From positions 1 through 33,280 of the forward strand of contig CAITDZ010000163.1 in the NCBI GenBank assembly GCA_903891285.1: DNA of 33,280 nt, in the 5' to 3' direction. The notes under the pieces are model-generated. The model saw only the letters and a list, made by a program, of their open reading frames with translations. It was not told the DNA's origin and ran no database searches. This document shows, one piece after another, positions 15,701 to 22,784 of this stretch. The first letter of the stretch is position 1, and each line of letters opens with the position of its first letter. Origin of the DNA: an uncultured Solirubrobacterales bacterium (GTDB taxonomy: Bacteria > Actinomycetota > Thermoleophilia > Solirubrobacterales > 70-9). A program made the translations under genes and the position numbers.

Positions 15701-16327
15701 ACCTACCTTTCGGCCCACCCGCTGGACGGCCTCCGCGAGGCCCTGGCAGTCGAGGCAGACTGTCCGATCTCGGAACTCCCGGATCGAAGAGACGATGAGT
15801 GGGTCACGGTCGGCGGCCTCGTCACCGAGTACCGCAAGGTCCGGACCCGGTCCGGACGCCAGATCGCTTTCGCGACGCTCTCCGACGTCGAGGCGGAGGT
15901 GGAACTGCTCGTCTTCAACCCCGACGAGTCGGCGAAGACCGGGGCGATCCAGCCCGATTCGGTGGTGCTGGTGAAGGGGAGGGTCGACCACACCGACCGG
16001 GGGACCAAGCTGGTGGTCCAGGGAGCGAATCGGTTCGAACCCGACCCCGACCAGGTGGCCGAGGCCAAGAAGCGGATCGAGGAGCGGAGTGAGCCGCTGA
16101 CCCTCCGGGTCGACGAGGAACGCTTTTCTGCCGATGCCCTCGAGGACGTCAAGGCCCTGCTCGAACACCATCGAGGCGACATCGACGTGAACCTCCTGGT
16201 GGTCGGACCGAGTCGCCAGACCAAGCTCCGCCTCGGTCCCGACTACCGGGTGGTGAGATCGGCTGCACTGATGGCCGAACTGGACGAGATCCTGGGACCC
16301 CAGGAAGAGCTCACCCGGGCGGCCTGA
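12794..16327 (+). CDS. dnaE: DNA polymerase III subunit alpha (DnaE)
   Basis: The replicative DNA polymerase catalytic subunit, 1177 residues, close to the usual DnaE length. The N-terminal PHP domain looks metal-competent: HLHVHSEHS, LTDHGVMNG, NHLTLLA and ADVHYL are all present, so 3'-5' proofreading by PHP is plausible, as shown for mycobacterial DnaE1. The catalytic aspartates are Asp406 and Asp408 in PNIDIDF and Asp576 in LKMDFLGLRN. Helix-hairpin-helix and an OB fold (VTVGGLVTEYRKVRTRSGRQ) follow; no exonuclease insertion is present, so it is not PolC. The start is GTG at 12794, giving MAGSTPGKAQVAHLHVHS. An antisense ORF of 1052 codons covers most of the gene and is judged a codon-usage artefact. 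Confidence 0.97.
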   Translation: MAGSTPGKAQVAHLHVHSEHSVLDGACNIGQMAARAAELEMPALGLTDHGVMNGAVDMYSACLDQGVKPILGIEAYFVDDRTALSEAGRYERNHLTLLAVSNVGFRNLVALSSDAFLEGFNKGKAHTDLELLERYSEGVVALTGCLQSRFVRRIVERRPDEAREHLDALIQVFGPDQVYLEVQKNGIEDQDFANEEIARVAREVGRPLVATADVHYLTRQDFDNHRALLCVQTKSTLDQPKMSFDTNEYYLKDADEMAESFAEWPDAVPSTLEIAERVEIEIPLGQVLVPDFPTPDGSEPGDFLREVAFEGLRERYGDPTPAEAIERMETELAVISKMGFPSYFLIVWDFVRHAREQGISVGPGRGSAAGSIVSFALGITDIDPLEHDLLFERFLNPGRRSMPNIDIDFSVRGRDEVIRYVTEKYGQDSVAQIITFNTMAPRAAIRDAARVHGFDYQFGDQLAKQIPEPVMGRSPTFEECLAPGGDLRGTYDAEEDARKVIDTARGLEGKIRNTSIHAAAVVISGTPLKQVVPLQLVEDRSAEPMRDENGKPVRQYKTVTQYPMGPVEQIGLLKMDFLGLRNLDVIDDALDIIRRSRGEEIDILEIPLDDLKTYEMLARGDSTGVFQLESDGMREAMKKVVPTRFDDIVALVSLYRPGAMSEIPRYAEGKADPSAVFYEDERLREITEATYGCLVYQEQLMAIAVRIAGFDPARADDLRKAIGKKLRDKMEELRDEFMDGAAASGTDRAVADRLWKTMESAADYSFNKSHAASYAMIAYRTAWLKANYPAEFMAAVISSVMDTKDKVPRFIGRCAEMGIAVLPPDINQSDHGFVVTDEGIRFGLDAVKNVGHAAVEAIIAAREEREFESLWDVCERVDARAVNKKALECLVMCGALDSLPGSRKGMLEVLPEAQASGSRVQADSVAGQGSFFDMEEGGEDFGGSAAHPAITEEEFEESDLLALEKETLGTYLSAHPLDGLREALAVEADCPISELPDRRDDEWVTVGGLVTEYRKVRTRSGRQIAFATLSDVEAEVELLVFNPDESAKTGAIQPDSVVLVKGRVDHTDRGTKLVVQGANRFEPDPDQVAEAKKRIEERSEPLTLRVDEERFSADALEDVKALLEHHRGDIDVNLLVVGPSRQTKLRLGPDYRVVRSAALMAELDEILGPQEELTRAA

Positions 16328-16376
16328 AGGGCACATTCAGGTCCCGAGGTCAGGACGATCCGTTGGGGCTCGCTAG

Positions 16377-16382
16377 TACCCT
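16377..16382 (+). promoter_or_regulatory. -10 box TACCCT, leaderless promoter for the acyl-CoA dehydrogenase
   Basis: TACCCT fits TANNNT. With its last T at -7, the first transcribed base is 16389, the A of the ATG. No Shine-Dalgarno sequence precedes that ATG (the intervening bases are GTAGCC). No good -35 box is seen. The whole dnaE to acyl-CoA dehydrogenase gap is only 61 bases. Confidence 0.55.
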
Positions 16383-16388
16383 GTAGCC

Positions 16389-17687
16389 ATGAGCACTGAA
16401 ACCAGCACCGAGACGACCGAAGCCTCCGAAGCTGCAGAGAACGGCGCCGCCGCCACAAATGGTGACTTGGCCCAGCCGACCTTCTCGATGGAGCTGAACC
16501 AGGACCAGAAGGACCTCCAGGAGTGGGCCCATGGGTTCGCCGAGAGCGTCCTCAGGCCAGCCGCCCATGAGTGGGACGAACGGGAGGAGTTCCCGTGGCC
16601 GGTCGTCGAGGAGGCCGCGAAGATCGGCCTCTACGGCTTCGACGGCATGGCTCAGCTCTTTGCCGACCCGACCGGGCTCACGCTCCCCCTCGTCAACGAG
16701 GAGATCTTCTGGGGCGACGCCGGACTCGGAATGTCGATCTTCGGGAGCACCCTCGCCGCGGTCGCGATCCTCGGCCAGGGCACGCCCGAGCAGATCGGGG
16801 AGTGGATCCCACGCTGCTTTGGGACCGAGGGTGACCTCAAGATCTCTGCGTTCTGCTCGTCCGAGCCAGACGCGGGCTCGGATGTTTCCGCCATGCGGAC
16901 CACCGCAAAGTACGACGAGGCGAAGGACGAGTGGGTACTGAACGGTCAGAAGGCCTGGGCGACCAACGGCGGTATTGCCGACGTCCATGTCGTGGTCGCC
17001 TCGGTCGACCGCGACCTCGGCTCTCGTGGCCACGCCGCCTTCGTCATCCCGATCGATACCCCTGGCATCGAGCAGGGGGCAAAGGTGAAGAAGCACGGCA
17101 TTCGGGCATCCCACACCGCCGACGTACACCTCGACGACTGCCGGGTCCCGGGAGCCAACCTCCTGGGCGGCAAGGAGAAGCTCGACGAGCGTCTTGCGAG
17201 GGTCCGGGAGGGCAAGAAGTCGAAGTCTCAGGCCGCGATGGCCACCTTCGAGGCGAGCCGTCCGACCGTCGGTGCCCAGGCCCTCGGAATCGCCCGGGCT
17301 GCTTACGAGTACTCGCTCGACTACGCAAAGGAGCGGGTCCAGTTCGGACGGCCGATCATCGAGAACCAGGCGATCGCCTTCACCCTCGCCAAGATGAAGA
17401 CCGAGATCGACGCCGCCAGGCTGCTCGTCTGGCGCGCCTCCTGGATGGGGCGGAACCAGATTCCGTTCGAGAACGCCGAAGGCTCGATGTCCAAGCTCAA
17501 GGCAGGTGAGGTCGCAGTCTGGACGACGGAACGGGCGATCCAGATCCTCGGCGGGAACGGATACACCCGTGAGTACCCGGTCGAGAGGATGCACCGGGAC
17601 GCGAAGATCTACGACATCTTCGAGGGCACCGCGGAGATCCAGCAGCTGGTGATCGCCCGGGCCATCTCGGGGATGAAGATCAGCTGA
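16389..17687 (+). CDS. Acyl-CoA dehydrogenase
   Basis: An FAD-dependent acyl-CoA dehydrogenase (432 residues) for alpha-beta oxidation of an acyl-CoA, chain length unknown. The first 30 residues are a Thr/Glu/Ala-rich polar leader. Then come the N-terminal helical domain, the middle beta domain (SAFCSSEPDAGSD, WVLNGQKAWATNG), and the C-terminal helical domain with YAKERVQFGRPI. Glu412 in DIFEGTAEIQQ is the expected catalytic base, in the position used by short- and medium-chain enzymes. Between GANLLGG and FEASRPTVGAQALG there is a charged insertion (KEKLDERLARVREGKKSKSQ) that typical family members lack. The ATG at 16389 appears leaderless. The gene converges on glutamate decarboxylase with a 13-base gap. 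Confidence 0.93.
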   Translation: MSTETSTETTEASEAAENGAAATNGDLAQPTFSMELNQDQKDLQEWAHGFAESVLRPAAHEWDEREEFPWPVVEEAAKIGLYGFDGMAQLFADPTGLTLPLVNEEIFWGDAGLGMSIFGSTLAAVAILGQGTPEQIGEWIPRCFGTEGDLKISAFCSSEPDAGSDVSAMRTTAKYDEAKDEWVLNGQKAWATNGGIADVHVVVASVDRDLGSRGHAAFVIPIDTPGIEQGAKVKKHGIRASHTADVHLDDCRVPGANLLGGKEKLDERLARVREGKKSKSQAAMATFEASRPTVGAQALGIARAAYEYSLDYAKERVQFGRPIIENQAIAFTLAKMKTEIDAARLLVWRASWMGRNQIPFENAEGSMSKLKAGEVAVWTTERAIQILGGNGYTREYPVERMHRDAKIYDIFEGTAEIQQLVIARAISGMKIS

Positions 17688-17700
17688 CGGTCAGGCTGAC

Positions 17701-19071
17701 CTAGTAGCCGACACCGGTGTGGGCGGGGGTCTTGCCCTCGCCCTTTCCGCGCTTTCGGAGGAACTCGACCGATGCGCCGAAATCGGCCACCAGGGCGTCG
17801 ACCAGCTCGCGGGTCTGGTCGATCTTCACGAGCATCCGCATGATCCGGATGTCGTCGCTGTCCGGCGGCAGCTCGTAGGCCGGTACGAGCCATCCCCTCC
17901 GACGGGCGAGCTCACCGACCAGGTCGTCCTCGCTGAAGGGCTCTCCTTCGGAAACTCTGGCGATGACCAGTGGAAGGGCGGGGGCCTTCAGCTCGACGTT
18001 CTCGACTCCATCAATTGCGTCGAGTCCCTTTGCCAGGGCGGCGGCATTCGTATCCATCGCCTGGACTGCGGCTTCGTAGCCAACCCTGCCCAGGTGGAGG
18101 AAGTTGAAGTACTGGGCCAGGATGAACGAGCTGCTGCCCGAGAAATTCAAGGTGAAGGTCGGATCCTTCTCCCCGAGGTAGTCCTCGTAGAAGACGAGCT
18201 CCTCCGGCAGCTGCTTGTCGTCCCTGAACACGAGCCAGCCGACACCGGGATAGACCAGGCCGAACTTGTGCCCGGATGTGTTGACCGACTTGACCGTCTC
18301 GAGCCTGAAGTCCCATTTGAAGTCCGGGTGCGAGAAAGGAAAGACGAAGCCCCCGCTGGCTGCGTCGACGTGCATCGGGACTTCGAGTCCCTTTCCTGCA
18401 AGCTCCCTGAGCATCGCGTCGATGCCCTCGATGTCGCCGCACTCTCCGGTGAACGTCGTGCCGGCGACCGCGACGACACCGACCGTGTTCTCGTCGATCT
18501 GGTCACGTAGTGCGTCGGGGGGGACGGTGGTTTCGCCCTTCGGCAGGTTCACCTGTCTCGGCTCGACGTCGAAGTACCGACAGAACTTGTCCCAGACGAC
18601 GTGGACATCCGCCCCGTAGACGAGGTTCGGGGCGTCGATCGGCTTGCCCTCCTTCTGCCTGCGTTCCCGCCACCGCCACTTCATCGCCAGGGCGCCGAGC
18701 ATCACCGCTTCCGATGAACCGGCACAGGCCGCGCCGGGGCACTCGGGCTCGCCGACACCGTGGAAGAGTCCGTGGAGGATCCGGACGCAACGGCGGGCTA
18801 TCTCAGCCGTCCTCGGATACTCGGCGTGATCGATGAAGTTTCGGTAGAGGTTCTCCTCGATCACCATCCGTCCCTCCGGGGGCATCCAGGTGGTGACGAA
18901 GGTGGCCAGGTTTTTCCAGGGATCGCCGTCCAGCAGGACCTCGGACTGGACTGCCTCGAGCGCCTCCCGCGGCGGTATTCCCCGGGTCGGCAGCTCGCGC
19001 ACGGTCGCCGGCTCGGTCATGAAGTCGTAGGAGGCCCTCGCAGCACCCGTCAGATCGCTCGATCCAGTCAT
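17701..19071 (-). CDS. Glutamate decarboxylase
   Basis: A PLP-dependent group II decarboxylase of the GAD family (456 residues) that turns glutamate into GABA and CO2, consuming a proton. Family marks are GSSEAVMLGALAMKWRWR, the PLP-ring aspartate in HVDAASGG (Asp236), and SGHKFGLVYPGVGW, with Lys269 as the Schiff-base lysine. The C-terminal tail ends KTPAHTGVGY; in E. coli GadB a C-terminal His closes the active site at neutral pH, and whether this tail does the same is unknown. The ATG at 19071 has AAGGGAG six bases upstream. A TANNNT box (TAGCCT, complement 19119-19124) overlaps the nfo stop. No GABA antiporter is nearby. The stop is TAG, showing that TAG is a normal stop here. Confidence 0.93.
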   Translation of the reverse strand: MTGSSDLTGAARASYDFMTEPATVRELPTRGIPPREALEAVQSEVLLDGDPWKNLATFVTTWMPPEGRMVIEENLYRNFIDHAEYPRTAEIARRCVRILHGLFHGVGEPECPGAACAGSSEAVMLGALAMKWRWRERRQKEGKPIDAPNLVYGADVHVVWDKFCRYFDVEPRQVNLPKGETTVPPDALRDQIDENTVGVVAVAGTTFTGECGDIEGIDAMLRELAGKGLEVPMHVDAASGGFVFPFSHPDFKWDFRLETVKSVNTSGHKFGLVYPGVGWLVFRDDKQLPEELVFYEDYLGEKDPTFTLNFSGSSSFILAQYFNFLHLGRVGYEAAVQAMDTNAAALAKGLDAIDGVENVELKAPALPLVIARVSEGEPFSEDDLVGELARRRGWLVPAYELPPDSDDIRIMRMLVKIDQTRELVDALVADFGASVEFLRKRGKGEGKTPAHTGVGY

Positions 19072-19121
19072 CTGGAACTCCCTTCCCGGGGAAGGTCGCC
19101 CCCCGATAGTTCGGAGCGAGG

Positions 19122-20018
19122 CTACCGGCCCCGGGCCTTTTTCTGCCTCGCAGCCTTCCTCCGCCTCGATGCAAGCCCCTTCTTCCGGAGCTCGAAGGCG
19201 TGGGCGACGTCGTCGGCGGTCGGACCCGTCTTGTCCGGTCCGGGGGTCTCCATCGTCGCCGGGAGCCCTTCGAACTCAGGGGCGGAGAGGAAGCAGGCCA
19301 TGCCCCGGTCGCCGATCTCCCCGGCCCCGAGGTCCGCATGGCGGTCCCTTCGCGAATCGAGGCCTTCGCGGGAGTCGTTCACGTGGAGTGCCCGAAGGCG
19401 TTCGAGACCGACCCTCCGGTCCACCTCGTCGAGCACGAGCCCGAGGTCATCCGGGGTCCTGACGTCGTACCCGGCGGCGAAGAGGTGGCAGGAATCCAGA
19501 CAGAGCCCGATTCGATCATCGCCACCGGCAGCCTCGGTGATCGCCTCGACCTCCTCGAAGGTTGTGCCGAGGATTCCCTTGTGTCCGGCCATCTGCTCGA
19601 TCAGGACCGGGCAGCCTTCCGAGTCCGACAGGGAGGCCGAGATCACCTTTCCGGCCCGTTTGATCGCCGGCTCCAGTGGCGCGTCCTTGCGTGCTCCGGG
19701 GTGCAGAACCACCCCGTCGGCACCGATCGCGTCACCGATCCTCAGGGCGTGAGTCAGGGACTTGCGGGACTTCGATGCGAGTTCCCTGTCCGGGGTGGCG
19801 CAGTTGATCAGGTAGACGGCATGGATGATCACGCTCTCGATCCCGGAGGTGTCCATCCGTTCCCGAAATGCAAGGAAGTCATCCTCTTCGTATGCCGTCG
19901 CCCTCCACATCCGCGGGCTCTGGTTGAAGATCTGAATCGCCTCGCAGCCGAGCTCCTCGCCCCGACCCACGGCCTTGTCGAGGCCTCCTGCTGTGGAAAC
20001 ATGGGCTCCGATGAGCAC
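19122..20018 (-). CDS. nfo: Deoxyribonuclease IV (apurinic/apyrimidinic endonuclease)
   Basis: Endonuclease IV cuts DNA 5' of abasic sites in base-excision repair; it is a TIM barrel with a tri-metal site. Recognisable parts include IGAHVSTAGGLDKAV at the N-terminus, [68 protein letters not shown], all placing metal-binding His/Asp/Glu residues. I choose the GTG at 20018 (VLIGAHVS), which fits the family and has GGAGGT 11 bases upstream; the track's ATG at 20060 has no such site. The length is then 298. Either start overlaps the 5' end of the divergent gltX. The basic tail (RRRKAARQKKARGR) is not part of the fold. The stop is TAG. Confidence 0.92.
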   Translation of the reverse strand: MLIGAHVSTAGGLDKAVGRGEELGCEAIQIFNQSPRMWRATAYEEDDFLAFRERMDTSGIESVIIHAVYLINCATPDRELASKSRKSLTHALRIGDAIGADGVVLHPGARKDAPLEPAIKRAGKVISASLSDSEGCPVLIEQMAGHKGILGTTFEEVEAITEAAGGDDRIGLCLDSCHLFAAGYDVRTPDDLGLVLDEVDRRVGLERLRALHVNDSREGLDSRRDRHADLGAGEIGDRGMACFLSAPEFEGLPATMETPGPDKTGPTADDVAHAFELRKKGLASRRRKAARQKKARGR

Positions 20019-21399
20019 GGCTGGCAGAGACCTCCGGGTCAGATTCGCGCCTTCACCCACCGGGGAACTTCACATCGGTGGGGCGAGGACGGCACTCTAC
20101 AACTGGCTGGCTGCCCGACATGCCGATGGTGCGTTCCTCCTCCGGATCGAAGACACCGACGCCGAGCGCTCGACCCCGGAGAACGTCGCCCAGATAATCG
20201 AGGCTCTCGAGTGGCTCGGCCTGGACTGGGACGGCGATGTTGTTTTCCAGAGCGAGAGCGAAGCGGCCCACAGGGAGGCGGTCAGGGAACTGGTCGAACG
20301 GGGGCTCGCCTACCACGACACCAGTACTGCGGAGGACGTCCGCGAATGGAAGGAGAAGGAGGGAGCCGACCGGGGCTATCGGGGGACGCCGTCGGAAGAT
20401 GGCGAGGGGGCGGTTCGCCTCCGGGTCGACGACCAAGGGGAGGAGGTCGTCCGCGACCTGGTCAGGGGGAAGATTCGTTTCCCGAACCGGAGCCTCGACG
20501 ACTTCGTCATTGCCCGTGCCGATGGGTCACCGCTCTACAACCTCGCAGTAGCGGTTGACGACGCCGCGATGGAGGTAGACCTCGTGATCCGGGGGGACGA
20601 CCACCTCTCGAATACCCAGAAGCAGCAGAAGGTCCTCGAGGCACTTGGCGCCAAGGTTCCGGAGTACGCCCATGCCCCGTTGATCCACGGGACCGACGGC
20701 AAGAAGCTCTCCAAGCGGAAGGGGGCGGCATCGGTTCAGGGCCTGAGGGACGAGGGCTACCTTGCGGATGCAGTGGTCAACTACCTCGCCCTGCTCGGAT
20801 GGGGGCCGGAAGACGACGAGACCGTGATGGATCGGCAGGAGCTGATCGATCGCTTCCGACCCGAGGAGATCGGGAAGTCTTCCGCGGTGTTCGACGAGAA
20901 GAAACTGCGATGGCTGAACGGCAGGTACATGAGGGCGATGCCCCCGGAGGCCTACGTCGAAGCCGTAGCGACCTTTCTCGATCGTGAACCCGACCAGCCG
21001 TTGGTCGATGCCTGTGCGATCGCCCAGGAGAAGGCCCAGACGCTTGGCGAAGTGTGGCCACTGATCGCCTTCCTCTTCGAGCCTCCCGTCGATGACCCCA
21101 AGGCATGGCGCAAGGTGATGAAGGGTGATGCCCTGACGGCCCTCGAGGCCGCTCGCGAGGCCCTTGCGGTTCTGGGGGATTTCGGACCGGAATCGGTCGA
21201 GAAGGCGCTCGAGCCCCTTCCCGAGAGACTCGGCCTTTCGGCCGGAAAGGTCTACCAGCCGGTACGGGTTGCGATCACCGGGACGACGGTATCCCCGGGG
21301 ATCTTCGAGTCTGTGGCGGCTCTGGGCAGGGAGGAGACCGTGAGCCGAATCGATGACGCTCTTGGCAGGATCGCCTCCCGCGAAGGTGAGGAAGCCTGA
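20011..21399 (+). CDS. gltX: Glutamate--tRNA ligase
   Basis: A class I aminoacyl-tRNA synthetase (462 residues) that charges tRNA with glutamate. The HIGH-type motif is in FAPSPTGELHIGGARTALYN (HIGG, about 21-24) and the KMSKS-type motif is KKLSKRKGAASV. The C-terminal helical anticodon domain is of normal length. The presence of gatCAB in the same window suggests this enzyme may also make Glu-tRNA(Gln) for transamidation. I choose ATG 20011 (MSTAGRDLRVRFAPS). The upstream in-frame GTG 19993 is possible, but GGAAA ten bases before 20011 is the only weak ribosome site. The first 8 bases overlap the divergent nfo start. Confidence 0.95.
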   Translation: MSTAGRDLRVRFAPSPTGELHIGGARTALYNWLAARHADGAFLLRIEDTDAERSTPENVAQIIEALEWLGLDWDGDVVFQSESEAAHREAVRELVERGLAYHDTSTAEDVREWKEKEGADRGYRGTPSEDGEGAVRLRVDDQGEEVVRDLVRGKIRFPNRSLDDFVIARADGSPLYNLAVAVDDAAMEVDLVIRGDDHLSNTQKQQKVLEALGAKVPEYAHAPLIHGTDGKKLSKRKGAASVQGLRDEGYLADAVVNYLALLGWGPEDDETVMDRQELIDRFRPEEIGKSSAVFDEKKLRWLNGRYMRAMPPEAYVEAVATFLDREPDQPLVDACAIAQEKAQTLGEVWPLIAFLFEPPVDDPKAWRKVMKGDALTALEAAREALAVLGDFGPESVEKALEPLPERLGLSAGKVYQPVRVAITGTTVSPGIFESVAALGREETVSRIDDALGRIASREGEEA

Positions 21400-21409
21400 C
21401 CGGCTTCCT
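21389..21409 (+). terminator. Perfect 8-base stem-loop across the gltX stop codon
   Basis: AGGAAGCC (21389-21396) and GGCTTCCT (21402-21409) form a perfect 8-base inverted repeat with a TGACC loop that contains the gltX stop codon. There is no T run after it. It may act as a terminator without U-tract, as a mark limiting readthrough, or, because it lies 22 bases before the Rrf2 repressor gene, as part of an operator. The sequence does not decide between these. Confidence 0.45.
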
Positions 21410-21431
21410 GCCTGCTGTAGAAAGGCCCTAG

Positions 21432-21830
21432 ATGATCTCGGTCACTTCAAAGTCGCGCTACGCGGTCGTTGCCCTGGCGGAACTCGCTCGCTCCGGTGAG
21501 CATCCAGTCCCGGTCAAGGAGCTTGCCGAGCGAAGGGCGGTCCCCGAGCAGTTCCTCGAGCAGCTGTTCTCGACCCTGAGGCGCTCCGGCTTCCTCGAGA
21601 GCCATCGCGGAAGCAAGGGCGGCTACACCCTGGCTCGTCCGCCCGAGGAGATCACCGTCCTCGAGGTCGTCCAGGCCCTCGACGGAGTGATCGGCCAGGA
21701 GGCCGAGGAGGCCGGTGGAATCTGGGAAGAGGGGGTCGAGTCCCTGCGGTCGGTGTTCGGATCGACGACGGTGGCCGACATCCTCGAGAGGGAGTCGGCC
21801 GAGGCCCGATCGGGGATGTACTTCATTTGA
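21432..21830 (+). CDS. Rrf2-family transcriptional regulator, CymR-like
   Basis: A 132-residue winged-helix repressor. The N-terminal HTH (VPVKELAERRAVPEQFLEQLFSTLRRSGFL) and wing (SHRGSKGGYTLARPP) are typical of Rrf2. There is no cysteine at all, so it cannot bind an iron-sulphur cluster as IscR does. The C-terminal end FGSTTVADILERESAEARSGMYFI resembles Bacillus CymR, the repressor of cysteine metabolism that works with CysK as partner. The gene is followed directly by cysK (TTGA overlap) and cysE, which strongly supports control of cysteine synthesis. The ATG at 21432 has AAAGG six bases upstream. The gap to gltX is 32 bases, with a stem-loop at its start. Direct O-acetylserine or CysK sensing is inferred. 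Confidence 0.88.
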   Translation: MISVTSKSRYAVVALAELARSGEHPVPVKELAERRAVPEQFLEQLFSTLRRSGFLESHRGSKGGYTLARPPEEITVLEVVQALDGVIGQEAEEAGGIWEEGVESLRSVFGSTTVADILERESAEARSGMYFI

Positions 21831-22747
21831 TCGCCCCGCAGGCATCTGCAACCGTCGGGGGAACCCCGCTGGTCTGGCTGGCCCGCCTCGGAGAGGGCCT
21901 CGAGGCCGACGTCTGCGGGAAGCTCGAGTACTTCAATCCCGGTGGGTCCGTCAAGGACCGGATCGGGGCGGCGATGATCGGTGCGGCAGAAGCCGAGGGA
22001 AAGCTCGAACGGGGGAAGTCGGTGGTGGTCGAGGCGACCAGTGGCAACACCGGCATCGCCCTGGCGATGATCTGTGCGGCTCGGGGATACGAGCTGGTCG
22101 TAACCATGCCGGAGGGCCTCAGTCGGGAGCGGGCAAAGCTCCTCCGGGCTTATGGCGCGACCGTGATCGAGACCGAAACCACCGGGGGAATGGATGAATC
22201 GGTCGACCTTGCCCGTCAGATCGCTGCCGAGAGGGATGGGTTCATGCCTCTCCAGTTCTCCAATCCGGCGAACCCCGAAGCCCACTTTCGCACCACTGGG
22301 CCGGAAATCTGGGCCGACACGAAGGGTGAGATCGGGGCCTTCGTAGCCGGGGTCGGGACCGGCGGGACGATCACCGGAGTAGGGCGATACCTGCGCGAGC
22401 AGGATTCGGACGCAAAGCTGATCGCCGTCGAACCGGCCGGCTCCCCGGTCCTTTCCGGCGGCCGTGTGGGTCCACACCGCCTCCAGGGGATCGGCGCCGG
22501 ATTCGTGCCCGAGGTCCTGGATCTCGACCTGGTCGACGAAATCATCCAGGTCGACGACGATGAGGCGATTGCGACCTCGCACCGACTGGCATCCGAAGAG
22601 GGCATCCTCGGCGGGATCTCGGCCGGGGCGAACGTCGCCGCTGCCCTTGAGGTGGCCGCCCGCCCCGAGTTCGCCGGAAAACGGATCGTCACCGTCATCT
22701 GCGATTCGGGTGATCGCTACATGTCCCTTCCGTTCTTCGCCCCTTGA
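21827..22747 (+). CDS. cysK: Cysteine synthase (O-acetylserine sulfhydrylase)
   Basis: A PLP-dependent beta-replacing enzyme (306 residues) that makes cysteine from O-acetylserine and sulphide. The Schiff-base lysine is Lys43 in NPGGSVKDR, the substrate-carboxylate loop is ATSGNTGIALA, and the PLP-phosphate loop is GVGTGGTITG. The C-terminal IVTVICDSGDRYMS is typical. The start is TTG at 21827 within the Rrf2 stop (TTGA). Placement between a CymR-like repressor and cysE mirrors the known CymR-CysK and CysE-CysK partnerships. A cystathionine beta-synthase-like activity occurs in related proteins, but no CBS domains are present here. Confidence 0.95.
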   Translation: MIAPQASATVGGTPLVWLARLGEGLEADVCGKLEYFNPGGSVKDRIGAAMIGAAEAEGKLERGKSVVVEATSGNTGIALAMICAARGYELVVTMPEGLSRERAKLLRAYGATVIETETTGGMDESVDLARQIAAERDGFMPLQFSNPANPEAHFRTTGPEIWADTKGEIGAFVAGVGTGGTITGVGRYLREQDSDAKLIAVEPAGSPVLSGGRVGPHRLQGIGAGFVPEVLDLDLVDEIIQVDDDEAIATSHRLASEEGILGGISAGANVAAALEVAARPEFAGKRIVTVICDSGDRYMSLPFFAP

Positions 22748-22770
22748 TCCGGTGACTCCCGTGGATCGGC

Positions 22771-22780
22771 AAGGGAGGAA
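22771..22780 (+). promoter_or_regulatory. Strong Shine-Dalgarno sequence that fixes the cysE start
   Basis: AAGGGAGGAA lies just before the ATG at 22785, leaving 4-6 bases of spacing. Two GTG codons upstream in the same frame (22752 and 22761) have no comparable site. This purine-rich site is among the clearest ribosome binding sites in a window where many genes lack one. Confidence 0.7.
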
Positions 22781-22784
22781 ACGA

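Noticed and set aside
13178-16336. Antisense ORF of 1052 codons opposite dnaE
   Set aside because: In GC-rich genes that avoid TTA, CTA and TCA codons, the complementary frame has no stops. The protein has no recognisable domain, dnaE is certain, and similar antisense frames cover pcrA, argD and the acyl-CoA dehydrogenase.
17689-17701. GGTCAG-G-CTGACC palindrome between the acyl-CoA dehydrogenase and glutamate decarboxylase, considered as a terminator
   Set aside because: A one-base loop cannot form a hairpin of the usual kind without opening the inner pairs, and no T run follows on either strand.
22464-22784. Long N-terminal extension of CysE in the ORF track
   Set aside because: It overlaps cysK in another frame. 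A strong Shine-Dalgarno site and the family length place the start at 22785.
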